Assembly (NCBI GenBank): GCA_009777275.1
Contig: WRME01000004.1
Span: 1 to 34,276 of the forward strand
DNA length: 34,276 bases
Source of the DNA: Oscillospiraceae bacterium
GTDB taxonomy: Bacteria > Bacillota > Clostridia > Oscillospirales > Ruminococcaceae
Reading direction: 5' to 3'
Positions within the stretch are counted from its first letter, which is position 1; every line of letters begins with the position of its first letter. The position numbers and the translations under genes were made by a program. Positions 1 through 8,287 of this stretch are shown piece by piece. Below the pieces are notes generated by a model. The model saw nothing but the letters and a program-made list of their open reading frames with translations. It ran no database searches and had not been told where the DNA came from.

Positions 1-17
1 TGCGAGGGCACCCCGCA

Positions 18-292
18 GCAGACCACCCCGTCAAACACTATCGCAACTTTGTTGCGAGTGTTTGCCACCCCTCCCCAGAGGGGAATGATGCCAATTGACA
101 ATGAACAATGCACAATGGACAGTTACGGGGCTTGAAATTATAGAAATCTAATTCTATTTTTGCCAGCAAATTTATATTTACAATAATTGTCAATTGTTCA
201 TTGTCAACTGTTAATTGCCGTCGGGGTGCCGCCGCAGCGGCGGGGTGGTCTGTAGGGATGACCGCCCTCGGTCATCCGTGGTTATCGCAGCG
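18..292 (+). repeat. MITE-like structured repeat, copy 1
   Basis: This 275-bp segment recurs almost unchanged, in inverted orientation, at 16058-16333; I count only a handful of substitutions and one 1-nt indel. A 12-bp terminal inverted repeat, CAGACCACCCCG at 19-30 and CGGGGTGGTCTG at 241-252, bounds a 234-bp core. Inside lie a second pair of inverted arms (about 92-108 against 194-210, 15 of 17 matching), the hairpin CGCAACTTTGTTGCG, a GC-rich hairpin near 229-244, and a further hairpin at 256-277. No transposase is encoded, so any mobility would be in trans. It holds no credible gene; the two ORFs on the track here are repeat translations. Confidence 0.85.
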
Positions 293-307
293 GCGGGTGT
301 TTTCTCC

Positions 308-338
308 CGTAGGGTACGCACCCCTGTGCGTACCGTCC
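308..338 (+). repeat. Short hairpin repeat, TAGGGTA family
   Basis: Perfect 9-bp stem GGTACGCAC (313-321) / GTGCGTACC (326-334) with a CCCT loop, preceded by GTAGG and followed by GTCC. Sister copies at 8221, 16019 and 16366 keep the outer frame while changing stem bases in pairs. A related hairpin with one mismatch lies at 366-384, and a perfect palindrome-like CCGCAA/TTGCGG lies just before it at 349-361. Confidence 0.7.
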
Positions 339-428
339 TATGTGTAAACCCGCAAATTGCGGTAGGGGCGGCAATCTGCCACCCGTGGCATAACCGAGAA
401 CGGCATGAAAAAATTTTTCTCACAGGGG

Positions 429-457
429 TTGACAAGGCGGGATAGACGTGATAGAAT
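429..457 (+). promoter_or_regulatory. Sigma-A-type promoter for infC operon
   Basis: TTGACA at 429-434, a 17-nt spacer, and TAGAAT at 452-457 give a near-consensus vegetative promoter. Transcription would start near 464, placing about 160 nt of leader ahead of infC. It lies downstream of repeat copy 1, so the repeat does not separate promoter and operon. Confidence 0.8.
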
Positions 458-463
458 GTGTTG

Positions 464-612
464 TATAAATAAAGAAGGATATTTTATTCTCACCTGTGAT
501 TTCTTGCAGTCACACGGTTAATACGGTGTTTTTGCCATTGCGTAGTTGCCGCAAAGGTCTTGCCGGGTGCAGAATGAGTATTCTGTGCTTTTTATTTTAT
601 TCTAAATTATTT
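464..612 (+). promoter_or_regulatory. Probable L20-type leader/attenuator of infC operon
   Basis: The untranslated leader between the promoter and infC is unusually long and structured. It contains TTGCG/CGCAA pairing around 538-554 and ends in an intrinsic terminator before the start codon. In Firmicutes the infC-rpmI-rplT operon is controlled by an L20-binding leader that ends in a terminator, so the position and architecture fit. I assign it by context and layout; a covariance-model search (Rfam L20_leader) would decide. Confidence 0.6.
567..600 (+). terminator. Leader terminator ahead of infC
   Basis: Nine-pair stem GTGCAGAAT (567-575) / ATTCTGTGC (580-588), two pairs being wobbles, loop GAGT, followed by a run of T (TTTTTATTTTAT). 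It ends about 15 nt before the infC ribosome binding site, as expected for an attenuator that must be read through for expression of the operon. Confidence 0.75.
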
Positions 613-628
613 AACGGAGGTGCCGGAA

Positions 629-1150
629 ATAAACAATAAAGATCTGCTCATTAATGAAAATATCCGTGACAAAGAAGTGAGAGTTGTGGGAGACGATGGC
701 AGTCAGCTGGGAATTATGAGCGCTAAAGAGGCGATGCAGCTTGCCGGTCAGCAGAATCTCGATCTTGTCAAAATCGCGCCGATGGCTTCGCCGCCGGTTT
801 GCAGGATTATGAACTATGGTAAGTATAAATTCGAGCAGTCGAAACGAGAGAAGGAAGCGAGAAAGCATCAAAAGATCATCGAGGTTAAAGAAATCCGTCT
901 CTCGCTTAACATCGATACGCACGATTTTAACACCAAGCTTAATCATGCTATAAAGTTTTTACAAGCCGGAGACAAAGTAAAGGTGTCCATACGATTTAGG
1001 GGCAGGGAAATGGCACATACCAATCTTGGGTCCAACACGATGAACCGATTTGCAGAGGCTATAGCGGAACACGGAACATCGGAAAACAGACCAAAACTCG
1101 ACGGCAGAAGCATGACCATGCTTATATCGCCGAAAGCAGCCAAAGGTTAG
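629..1150 (+). CDS. infC: Translation initiation factor IF-3
   Basis: IF-3 binds the 30S subunit, prevents premature 50S joining and polices start-codon choice. The 173-residue product has the two-domain layout of the family: an N-terminal domain opening with KDLLINE and DKEVRV, a lysine/arginine-rich linker (QSKREKEARKHQ) and a C-terminal domain with VKEIRLS and KVSIRFRGREM. First gene of infC-rpmI-rplT. The start is notable. The ORF track begins at GTG 620, but that codon lies inside the only Shine-Dalgarno (GGAGGTG, 616-622). The codon correctly spaced (8 nt after GGAGG) is ATA at 629. IF-3 genes classically use rare non-AUG starts that let IF-3 repress itself, so I choose ATA. Confidence 0.95.
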   Translation: MNNKDLLINENIRDKEVRVVGDDGSQLGIMSAKEAMQLAGQQNLDLVKIAPMASPPVCRIMNYGKYKFEQSKREKEARKHQKIIEVKEIRLSLNIDTHDFNTKLNHAIKFLQAGDKVKVSIRFRGREMAHTNLGSNTMNRFAEAIAEHGTSENRPKLDGRSMTMLISPKAAKG

Positions 1151-1187
1151 GATTATTAAAATAATTATAAGAACGGAGTAAAGACAA

Positions 1188-1385
1188 ATGCCAAAAATAA
1201 AGACGCACAGCGGAGCAAAAAAGCGTTTCAGTCTGACTAAATCAGGCAAGGTAAAGCGGTCACACGCCAACAAGTCTCACATACTGAACAAGAAGACGAC
1301 AAAACGCAAGAGGGGTCTCCGAAAGGGAACCTATGCCGACAAGACAAATGAAGCGGCTATCAAATTATTAATACCGTATAAATAA
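1188..1385 (+). CDS. rpmI: 50S ribosomal protein L35 (bL35)
   Basis: A 65-residue, strongly basic protein of the large ribosomal subunit. It begins [14 protein letters not shown], the conserved L35 N-terminus, and carries the expected KSHIL and KRKRGLR segments. ATG at 1188 follows an AACGGAG ribosome binding site by a normal distance. It sits between infC and rplT in the conserved translation operon, with a 37-nt gap upstream and 28 nt downstream. Length and composition are standard for the family. Confidence 0.97.
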   Translation: MPKIKTHSGAKKRFSLTKSGKVKRSHANKSHILNKKTTKRKRGLRKGTYADKTNEAAIKLLIPYK

Positions 1386-1413
1386 AAAACAAATTTTTTG
1401 GAGGAATATAATC

Positions 1414-1770
1414 ATGGCTCGTGTAAAACGCGCGGTTACTACGCGCAAAAGAAGAAATAAGGTATTAAAATTAGCCAAAGGATATTTCGGCGGCAAGAGT
1501 AAACTTTTCAGGACCGCCAAACAAGCCGTTATGAAATCCGGGCAGTATGCCTATGTTGCTCGCAAGCAAAAGAAGCGTGATTACAGAAAACTGTGGATAA
1601 CAAGAATTTCTGCCGCCTGCAAGCTCAATGAGATGAACTACTCGACCTTTATTAACGGACTTCGCAAGGCAGGAATAAATCTCAACCGCAAAATGCTCAG
1701 CGAAATAGCTATAAATGATGCGGCAGGATTTACCGAAATCTGCAAAAAAGCAAAGGCCGCTCTATCATAA
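1414..1770 (+). CDS. rplT: 50S ribosomal protein L20 (bL20)
   Basis: A 118-residue basic protein needed for assembly of the large subunit; in Firmicutes L20 also represses its own operon by binding the leader. Family hallmarks are MARVKRAV at the start, [19 protein letters not shown], and [21 protein letters not shown] at 1414 follows TTTGGAGGA. Last gene of infC-rpmI-rplT, with a hairpin just downstream. Nothing unusual in length or sequence. Confidence 0.97.
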   Translation: MARVKRAVTTRKRRNKVLKLAKGYFGGKSKLFRTAKQAVMKSGQYAYVARKQKKRDYRKLWITRISAACKLNEMNYSTFINGLRKAGINLNRKMLSEIAINDAAGFTEICKKAKAALS

Positions 1771-1785
1771 TTTTTTACCATCTAT

Positions 1786-1820
1786 CCCCACACTACCTTG
1801 TAATGTGGGGACAGTATTTT
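1786..1820 (+). terminator. Possible terminator after rplT
   Basis: CCCCACA (1786-1792) pairs with TGTGGGG (1804-1810), extended inward by two more pairs across a mismatch, around a short loop. The following ACAGTATTTT is only weakly U-rich, so termination may be partial and the next gene may receive read-through. Confidence 0.5.
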
Positions 1821-1838
1821 AAACGGGGTGCAGAGTGA

Positions 1839-2612
1839 TTGGAAATAATAACAAGCGCCGTCAATGAGAAAATAAAGCAATACAATCTATTACGCACCGA
1901 CAAGAAATACCGCAGACAATGCGGTCTGTATGTCTTTGAGGGGCTGAAGTTGTTTTGGGAAGCGGTAAATAGCGGAGCCGACATAGAGCAGGTCTTTGTA
2001 ACCCAAGACTGCCTCGAAAAACACAAGCAGCTCCTGTCTTCGGGAGCCGCTGTCACCTGCATTGGCGACAATGCCGCCAACAAGCTCAAGTCAACGGTAA
2101 ACTCCGAGGGCATATTCACCGCCGCAAAAATCCCGGTCAGCATAGAGCCGGATTTGTCGCAGGGATATTGGTTAGCCCTCGACCGAATCGGCGACCCGGG
2201 CAACATGGGGTCTATAATAAGAACGGTTGAGGCGATAGGCTTTGCCGGGGTTATAGCCGGAGAGAATTGCTGTGATATTTGGGGCGAAAAGGTAGTCAGA
2301 GCGGCAATGGGATCTTCTTTCAGAGTTCCTGTAGTTTGCGGCCGTAATCTGCCCGATCTTTTTGGACAGCTAACCGATATGACGGCGATATTTGCCGCAG
2401 TACCGGACAGTTCCGCAAGATCGATAACAGAGGTGGATTTCCCGCAATCGGGAATTGTCGTGCTGGGAAACGAAACCCATGGGATCAGTCGGGACGTGCT
2501 GGAAAAATGCCAACACACAATCACCATTGATATGCTGGGAAACTCCGAATCGCTGGGCGTAACATCGGCCGCCGCAATAGTAATGTGGGAGATAAAGAGG
2601 AGGAGCGTTTGA
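1839..2612 (+). CDS. TrmH/SpoU-family RNA 2'-O-methyltransferase
   Basis: Predicted S-adenosylmethionine-dependent ribose methyltransferase acting on rRNA or tRNA; the exact target cannot be read from sequence. The N-terminal ~95 residues resemble the substrate-binding domain (YVFEGLKLFWEA). The SPOUT knot follows with the family motifs LDRIGDPGNMGSIIRT (motif 1), IVVLGNETHGIS (motif 2) and ESLGVTSAAAIVMWE (motif 3). Length (257 aa) is normal. The start is TTG at 1839, eight bases after GGGGTG; no better ATG precedes the conserved region. Often found ahead of phenylalanyl-tRNA synthetase or infC-cluster genes in Clostridia; here it leads directly into dprA, the two genes overlapping or nearly touching. 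Confidence 0.88.
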   Translation: MEIITSAVNEKIKQYNLLRTDKKYRRQCGLYVFEGLKLFWEAVNSGADIEQVFVTQDCLEKHKQLLSSGAAVTCIGDNAANKLKSTVNSEGIFTAAKIPVSIEPDLSQGYWLALDRIGDPGNMGSIIRTVEAIGFAGVIAGENCCDIWGEKVVRAAMGSSFRVPVVCGRNLPDLFGQLTDMTAIFAAVPDSSARSITEVDFPQSGIVVLGNETHGISRDVLEKCQHTITIDMLGNSESLGVTSAAAIVMWEIKRRSV

Positions 2613-2614
2613 GC

Positions 2615-3856
2615 ATGAACGAGTATTACATTTGGTTGTCGCAGTGTTTTGCATATGGCAGCGATAAGCCAAAGATGATTTTAGAAGAGTATAGTGACAT
2701 AGAGGAGTTCTATAACGGCGGTGTGGCCGAGTTTGAAAAGGCAGACTTTCTCACAAAAGAAGAGATTGCTAAAATGACCTCCGTGTCCCTTTCTGCCTGT
2801 CAGGAAATAGCGGGAAAATGCAGCAGGCTGAATATAGATATAGTCGCATATAACGATGACCTCTATCCCGAAAGATTGCGTGATATATTTAATCCTCCCT
2901 CTGTTCTGTATGTAAAGGGCGACATAGGCGGGCTTGACGAGAGACTTGCCTTCACCGTTGTGGGTACAAGAAGCATGACCGATTATTCCAAGAAGGTCAC
3001 GGGGAATCTCTCATACCAGCTTGCTAAAGCAGGGGCGGTCATCATAAGCGGATGCGCATCGGGTCTTGACACATATGCACACATGGGCGCACTAAAGGCG
3101 GGCGGAACGACCATAGCGGTATTAGCCTGCGGTCTTGATGTAAACTATCCTGCCGAGAACCGAGAACTCAAACAGCAGATTCTCAAACACGGCGGGGCTC
3201 TTATCAGCGAACTGCCGCCATCTGCTCAGACATGGCCGAGCATAATACCGGTGCGTAACCGAATCATGGCGGCTTTGGGAACCGCTACGGTAGTGACCCA
3301 TGCCCCTGTCAAGAGCGGAAGTCTTATAACGGCCAATCATGCTCTTGAGATGGGCAAGGATGTATTTTGCGTTCCTCCCCATGATATTTATGATGAGCAG
3401 TATACAGGAGTTAATCGTCTGATTTTAGACGGAGCATGGCCTGCTCTGTCTGCAAATGATATGCTGCAGGTATATATATCAGAGTATGCGCATAATATTA
3501 CACTCGAAAAACCAAAAGAACAGGACGAAACCAAAGCTGAAACTCCGTCCGATTCTAATAAAAACCCTGTAGAACCCACCGAGAAACCACCGCAAAAGCA
3601 ACCCCAAAAACCACCGCAAAAGCAGACCACGGCTCCCAAAAAGAAACCGGGCGAAAAACCCCCGGCGCCCGATGACCTATCCTCTGACGAGAGGGCGATT
3701 TATGACATCCTTACCTATGACCCAATCCATATAAACCAACTCACCGAAAAATCAGGACTTACCGTTCCCTCTTTGCTGTCGGCATTGACCAATCTCGAGG
3801 TTAGAGGATTGCTGACGGCCATACCCGGGAAAAAATTTATGTTATATCAGGAGTGA
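2615..3856 (+). CDS. dprA: DNA-processing protein DprA
   Basis: DprA binds incoming single-stranded DNA during transformation and loads RecA; many non-competent Clostridia also keep it. Layout: N-terminal helical region (about 1-85), Rossmann-like core with VVGTRSMTDYS and SGCASGLDTYAH (the latter usually SGGARGID, so two positions deviate), IPVRNRIMAALG and SGSLITANHALEMGKDVF, then a Pro/Lys/Gln-rich linker (about 300-345) and a C-terminal winged-helix domain ending KKFMLYQE. The linker is long and low in complexity. ATG 2615 follows GAGGAGG by 11 nt; TTG 2609, which overlaps the stop of the previous gene, or GTG 2585 are alternatives. Next gene topA starts 4 nt after the stop, the classic dprA-topA pairing. 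Confidence 0.95.
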   Translation: MNEYYIWLSQCFAYGSDKPKMILEEYSDIEEFYNGGVAEFEKADFLTKEEIAKMTSVSLSACQEIAGKCSRLNIDIVAYNDDLYPERLRDIFNPPSVLYVKGDIGGLDERLAFTVVGTRSMTDYSKKVTGNLSYQLAKAGAVIISGCASGLDTYAHMGALKAGGTTIAVLACGLDVNYPAENRELKQQILKHGGALISELPPSAQTWPSIIPVRNRIMAALGTATVVTHAPVKSGSLITANHALEMGKDVFCVPPHDIYDEQYTGVNRLILDGAWPALSANDMLQVYISEYAHNITLEKPKEQDETKAETPSDSNKNPVEPTEKPPQKQPQKPPQKQTTAPKKKPGEKPPAPDDLSSDERAIYDILTYDPIHINQLTEKSGLTVPSLLSALTNLEVRGLLTAIPGKKFMLYQE

Positions 3857-3860
3857 TTGT

Positions 3861-5933
3861 ATGTCAAAATTAGTTATAGTTGAATCTCCGGCAAAATCAA
3901 AGACCATAAAAAAATATCTCGGCAGGGGTTATGAGGTCATGGCGTCTATGGGGCATCTGAGAGACCTGCCAAAATCCACGCTGGGGGTTGATATCGAGAA
4001 TGATTTTACGCCTAAGTATATAAACGTGCGGAAACAATCGGCGCTAATAAAAGAGTTGGTGAAGAAGGCCAAGAAAGCCGACAAGGTCTATCTTGCTACC
4101 GACCCTGACAGAGAGGGCGAGGCTATCTCGTGGCATCTGTCGCATATACTGGGACTTGATATAAACGATGCCAACCGTGTTTCGTTCAACGAAATCACCA
4201 AGACCGGAATAGTTAAAGGAATGAAGAACCCCCGCAAGATCGATATAGATCTCTTTCATTCACAGCAGGCGAGAAGAATACTCGACAGAATCGTGGGGTA
4301 CAAACTCAGCCCGTTTTTGTGGCGGAAGGTGGCGAGCGGTCTTTCGGCGGGACGGGTGCAGTCGGTAGCCGTGCGTATAATTGTTGACCGAGAGAATGAG
4401 ATAAACGCATTTATACCCAAAGAATACTGGAGCATAGACGCTCTGTTGTCGGCCAAGACCAAAAAGCAGTTTGCCGCAAAGTTTTACGGGAAAGACGGCA
4501 AAAAGCTCGAAATAGAGGATGAGAAGACGACCAACGACATTCTTGCAGGGATAAAGGGCAAGGACTTTGTTGTAGACAAGGTAAAGAAAGGTACTAAAAA
4601 GCGTTCGCCCGCACCGCCATTCATAACCTCTACACTACAGCAGGACGCATCACGCAAGCTGAATTTTCAGACGCACCGCACCATGAGAGCCGCTCAGCAG
4701 CTCTATGAGGGAGTCCCCACCGAAGAATACGGCGAGATAGGTCTTATTACCTATATGCGTACCGATTCGCTGAGAATATCGGACGAGGCTCGTGCCGAGG
4801 CGGCCGAATATATCACCCAGGTATACGGCAAGGAATATCTTCCCGCAAACCCGAATGTATATAGGTCAAAGTCGGGCGCACAAGATGCCCACGAGGCTAT
4901 AAGACCGACAATGCCCTCACTCTCTCCCGATAGGGTCAAGGCGGGATTAACGGCCGATCAGTATAAGGTCTACAAACTTATATGGGAGCGGTTTATAGCA
5001 AGCCAAATGACCGTAGCTGAAATGAATACCGTACAGGCCGAGATAAAGGCCGCTGATTATAACTTTAGAGCATCGGGAAGTACCATAAAATTTGCGGGAT
5101 TCTTGGTACTCTATGAAGAGGGCAAGGATGTAAAGGAGGACGACCCCAAGGAACTCCCAGTTTTGACCGAGGGTGAGATTCTAAAACTCCACAAACTTGA
5201 GGGAAATCAGCATTTTACCGAACCGCCGCCGAGATACACAGAGGCTACCCTTATAAAGATGCTTGAGGAAAAAGGAATCGGCAGACCCTCTACCTACTCT
5301 CCCGTAATCTCTACTATTACGCAGAAAAACTATGTCGAGCGGGAGGGAAAGGCGCTCAAGCCCACCACTCTGGGCGAGGTTACGACAACGCTGATGAAGG
5401 AGCATTTCGACACGGTCATAGATATAACCTTTACTGCGGGCATGGAGAATCAACTCGATTTGGTTGAAGCGGGCGAGCAGAAATGGGTAGATGTTCTGCG
5501 TGAGTTTTACGGAGGATTCGATACCCTGCTGCAGAATGCCGAGAAGGCGATGGAGGGAGTTTTTATGAAGATCCCCGATGAAGAGACCGATGAGGTATGC
5601 GAAAAATGCGGCAAACCCATAGTCATAAAGATGGGCAGATTCGGCAAATTTAAGGCCTGCACAGGATTCCCCGAGTGCAAAAACGCCAAACCGCTTGCCG
5701 ACCCTACCGAGGGCAAGTGTCCCGTCTGCGGCGGAATGATATATCAAAAAAAGTCTAAAAGAGGCAAGGTGTATTTTAGCTGTGAGAACTTTAAGGAGTG
5801 CAAGTTCTGGATATGGGATACCCCTATAAAAGACCTATGTCCCAGTTGCAGCAGCACCATGTTTAAAAAAGGCGGCAAAAACGCCAAGACATACTGCGCT
5901 AAACAAGACTGCGGTTATGAAGTCAATGAATAG
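3861..5933 (+). CDS. topA: DNA topoisomerase I (type IA)
   Basis: Relaxes negative supercoils by cutting one strand through a 5'-phosphotyrosine. The 690-residue protein starts with the TOPRIM domain (VIVESPAKSKTI; acidic triad region DPDREGE at 81-87), continues with SQQARRILDRIVGYKLSP, and places the catalytic tyrosine at about residue 298 in LITYMRTDS. Three C-terminal zinc ribbons of the CxxC type follow (from about 590: CEKCGKP, CPVCGGM, CPSCSS), the last ending at CGYEVNE. Length and ribbon count are usual for Firmicutes. It overlaps the start of trmFO by 8-17 nt, so the two are translationally coupled. Confidence 0.97.
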   Translation: MSKLVIVESPAKSKTIKKYLGRGYEVMASMGHLRDLPKSTLGVDIENDFTPKYINVRKQSALIKELVKKAKKADKVYLATDPDREGEAISWHLSHILGLDINDANRVSFNEITKTGIVKGMKNPRKIDIDLFHSQQARRILDRIVGYKLSPFLWRKVASGLSAGRVQSVAVRIIVDRENEINAFIPKEYWSIDALLSAKTKKQFAAKFYGKDGKKLEIEDEKTTNDILAGIKGKDFVVDKVKKGTKKRSPAPPFITSTLQQDASRKLNFQTHRTMRAAQQLYEGVPTEEYGEIGLITYMRTDSLRISDEARAEAAEYITQVYGKEYLPANPNVYRSKSGAQDAHEAIRPTMPSLSPDRVKAGLTADQYKVYKLIWERFIASQMTVAEMNTVQAEIKAADYNFRASGSTIKFAGFLVLYEEGKDVKEDDPKELPVLTEGEILKLHKLEGNQHFTEPPPRYTEATLIKMLEEKGIGRPSTYSPVISTITQKNYVEREGKALKPTTLGEVTTTLMKEHFDTVIDITFTAGMENQLDLVEAGEQKWVDVLREFYGGFDTLLQNAEKAMEGVFMKIPDEETDEVCEKCGKPIVIKMGRFGKFKACTGFPECKNAKPLADPTEGKCPVCGGMIYQKKSKRGKVYFSCENFKECKFWIWDTPIKDLCPSCSSTMFKKGGKNAKTYCAKQDCGYEVNE

Positions 5934-7236
5934 ACCGATATGTGTTATAGGAGCGGGATTGGCAGGATGTGAGGCGGCAAATCAGATAGCAAGCAGAGGG
6001 ATTGCGGTCAATCTGTACGAGATGAAACCGCTCAAATATTCACCCGCTCATAAGCATGACGGGTTTGCCGAGCTTGTATGCTCAAATTCGCTCAAGGCCG
6101 ACAGACTTTGCTCAGCGGCAGGACTGCTCAAGGCCGAGATGCGGATCTTGGGCTCAATATCTCTCGAGTGTGCCGAACAATGCACCGTTCCGGCGGGCGG
6201 AGCCTTAGCCGTTGACCGAGACAGATTCTCCGCTCTTGTTACCGAAAAGATACGGAGCAATCCTAATATAAATGTTATCACAAAGGAAGTAGAAACCATC
6301 GGCGATACAGAGGGAAGCCCGGTCATAATAGCCACGGGCCCTCTCACCTCCGACCGATTTTCCGCCGAGATAGAGCGGCTGTGCGGCAGGGAGCATCTCA
6401 GCTTTTACGATGCCGCCTCCCCTATTGTAACGGCCGATTCGATAGATTACGACAAGGCTTTTTTTGCGGCAAGATATGACCGTGGAACGGCCGATTATAT
6501 AAACTGCCCCATGCAAAAGGATGAATATGAGAGATTCTACGACGCTCTTGTATCGGCCGAGTCGGCGCAACTGCATGAGTTTGACAGGCCTCCCTCATAC
6601 TATGAGGGTTGTATGCCTGTAGAGGTCATGGCAAAACGGGGTGTGGACACCCTGAGATTCGGCCCGCTAAAGCCTGTGGGATTATCCAAGGGTCAAGAGC
6701 GATTCTATGCCGTTGTTCAGCTGAGAAGAGAGAACATCAGCGGAACTCTCTATAATCTTGTCGGATTCCAGACTAATCTCAAGTTTGCCGAGCAAAAGCG
6801 GGTTTTGGGCATGATACCCGGGCTTGAGAAGGCGGAGTTTGTGAGATACGGCGTTATGCACCGCAATACCTTTATCGACAGTCCCCGGGTTTTGGATATA
6901 CACATGAATCTGAGATCGACCGACATATATTTTGCGGGACAGATCACAGGGGTAGAGGGATACATGGAATCGGCGGCAAGCGGCATATATGCGGGTATAA
7001 ACGCCGCCAAAAGAGCGCTTTGCAGACCTCCGATCACCCTGCCGTCTGACACAATGATCGGGGCGTTGATGGGATATGTGAGCGATAGCGGCATACCTGT
7101 CTTCCAGCCGATGGGCGGCAACATGGGGATTATAGGCAGCAAGGTGCGGATCAAAAACAAGCAGGAACGGTATCAGGCAATAGCGGAACAGGCAATCGAG
7201 TCACTAAATAAAATAATGAACGAGGTAACCGAATGA
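5926..7236 (+). CDS. trmFO: tRNA (uracil-54-C5) methyltransferase, folate/FAD dependent
   Basis: Makes ribothymidine at position 54 of tRNA using methylene-tetrahydrofolate and FAD. The dinucleotide-binding motif VIGAGLAGCEAA opens the protein and the TrmFO-specific region follows (YEMKPLKYSPAH, ELVCSNSLKAD with the conserved cysteine, PAGGALAVDRD). The C-terminal half has GQITGVEGYMESAASG and MGGNMGIIG, standard for the family. Two in-frame ATGs exist, 5917 and 5926; I choose the second because it matches the usual short N-terminus, but neither has a strong ribosome binding site and translation is probably coupled to topA. The dprA-topA-trmFO order is conserved in Firmicutes. ATGA overlap with plsX downstream. 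Confidence 0.95.
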   Translation: MNRPICVIGAGLAGCEAANQIASRGIAVNLYEMKPLKYSPAHKHDGFAELVCSNSLKADRLCSAAGLLKAEMRILGSISLECAEQCTVPAGGALAVDRDRFSALVTEKIRSNPNINVITKEVETIGDTEGSPVIIATGPLTSDRFSAEIERLCGREHLSFYDAASPIVTADSIDYDKAFFAARYDRGTADYINCPMQKDEYERFYDALVSAESAQLHEFDRPPSYYEGCMPVEVMAKRGVDTLRFGPLKPVGLSKGQERFYAVVQLRRENISGTLYNLVGFQTNLKFAEQKRVLGMIPGLEKAEFVRYGVMHRNTFIDSPRVLDIHMNLRSTDIYFAGQITGVEGYMESAASGIYAGINAAKRALCRPPITLPSDTMIGALMGYVSDSGIPVFQPMGGNMGIIGSKVRIKNKQERYQAIAEQAIESLNKIMNEVTE

Positions 7237-8216
7237 AACTAATAGTAGACGGACAGGGCGGCGACAATGCGCCGAGAGACATACTCAGAGGATGCGCTTT
7301 AGCCTTAAAGCAGTATGATGACATTGAGATTCTGCTGACCGGAGAGAGGGAGATATTGGAGGAATGTGCCGCCAAGCACGACATAGCTCTTGACCGCATT
7401 GAGCTGATTCCCTCTAACGGTGTTATCGAGATTGAGGACGATCCCATGCTGATTAGGAGCGAAAAGTCTGATTCATCTATGGGGATGGGGTTCAGATTGC
7501 TGGGAGACAACGCAGGAGAGGCATTTATCAGCGCAGGAAGCACATCGGCGCTTGCCGTAGGCTCAACCCTGCTTGTACGCAGGATAAAGGGCGTTAAACG
7601 CCCGGCTCTTGCCCCCGTTCTGCCCTCTTCTACAGGATGCTACATACTGCTCGATGCCGGAGCCAATCTTGAGTGCCGTCCCGATATGCTCATGCAGTTT
7701 GGAATCATGGGCAGTATATACATGAACAAGGTTATGAAGATAGACAATCCTCGTGTCGGTCTTGTAAACGTGGGAACAGAACCCAACAAGGGCGGCGAAA
7801 GCCTGATAGAAGCATACAAGCTCCTTTCGGATGCTCCCATAAACTTTATAGGAAACATAGAGGCAAGAGACCTGCCGTTAGGCGGGTGCGACGTCGCCGT
7901 TACCGACGGATTTACGGGTAACATCATACTCAAGCTGAAAGAGGGCATGGGAAAGCTGTTCGGAGCGGAACTGCGGGATATATACTCCAAAAACACCGTG
8001 TCGAAAATATCGGCCGTCTTTATAGCGGGGTCTCTAAAGAGATTCAAGAAGAAGATGGACTATACCGAATACGGCGGAGCGGCATTTTTAGGAGCGCTCA
8101 AGCCCGTGATAAAGGCGCATGGCAGTTCCAATGCCATAGCATTCAAAAACGCCATACGCCAGGCCCGCGAATTTGTGATGGGTCGGGTATCGGATGAAAT
8201 AAAATCGAAAATATAA
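7233..8216 (+). CDS. plsX: Phosphate acyltransferase PlsX
   Basis: Converts acyl-ACP to acyl-phosphate, the acyl donor for the first step of phospholipid synthesis. The 327-residue protein starts MKLIVDGQGGDNAP, equivalent to the family's DxMGGD region with M replaced by Q, and has SAGSTSALAVGS, RPALAPVLPS, VGLVNVGTEPNKG, VTDGFTGNIILK and GGAAFLGALKPVIKAHGSS, all typical. ATG overlaps the trmFO stop (ATGA). In most Firmicutes plsX is followed by fabD/acpP and then rnc; here acpP is absent from the gap and only a 71-nt spacer with a hairpin repeat separates it from rnc. Confidence 0.96.
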   Translation: MKLIVDGQGGDNAPRDILRGCALALKQYDDIEILLTGEREILEECAAKHDIALDRIELIPSNGVIEIEDDPMLIRSEKSDSSMGMGFRLLGDNAGEAFISAGSTSALAVGSTLLVRRIKGVKRPALAPVLPSSTGCYILLDAGANLECRPDMLMQFGIMGSIYMNKVMKIDNPRVGLVNVGTEPNKGGESLIEAYKLLSDAPINFIGNIEARDLPLGGCDVAVTDGFTGNIILKLKEGMGKLFGAELRDIYSKNTVSKISAVFIAGSLKRFKKKMDYTEYGGAAFLGALKPVIKAHGSSNAIAFKNAIRQAREFVMGRVSDEIKSKI

Positions 8217-8220
8217 AACC

Positions 8221-8248
8221 TGTAGGGTAGGCACTCTGTGCCTACCGC
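8221..8248 (+). repeat. Short hairpin repeat, TAGGGTA family
   Basis: GGTAGGCAC (8226-8234) / GTGCCTACC (8238-8246), loop TCT, in the frame TGTAG...GCTCC. Relative to the copy at 313-334 two stem bases on each side differ in a way that preserves pairing. It occupies most of the plsX-rnc gap. No T-run follows, so it is unlikely to be a strong terminator. Confidence 0.7.
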
Positions 8249-8287
8249 TCCATCACAGGATAAATAATATAAAAGGAAGTTATTTGT

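Noticed and set aside
18-292. Repeat copy 1 as a CRISPR array or insertion sequence
   Set aside because: There is no periodic repeat-spacer pattern and no transposase; it is a single structured unit with terminal inverted repeats.
211-445. Two overlapping ORFs of about 75 aa at the left end
   Set aside because: They translate the palindromic repeat and its hairpins; no ribosome binding site and no protein-like composition.
620-628. GTG 620 as the infC start
   Set aside because: The codon lies inside the Shine-Dalgarno itself and has no upstream binding site, whereas ATA 629 is correctly spaced.
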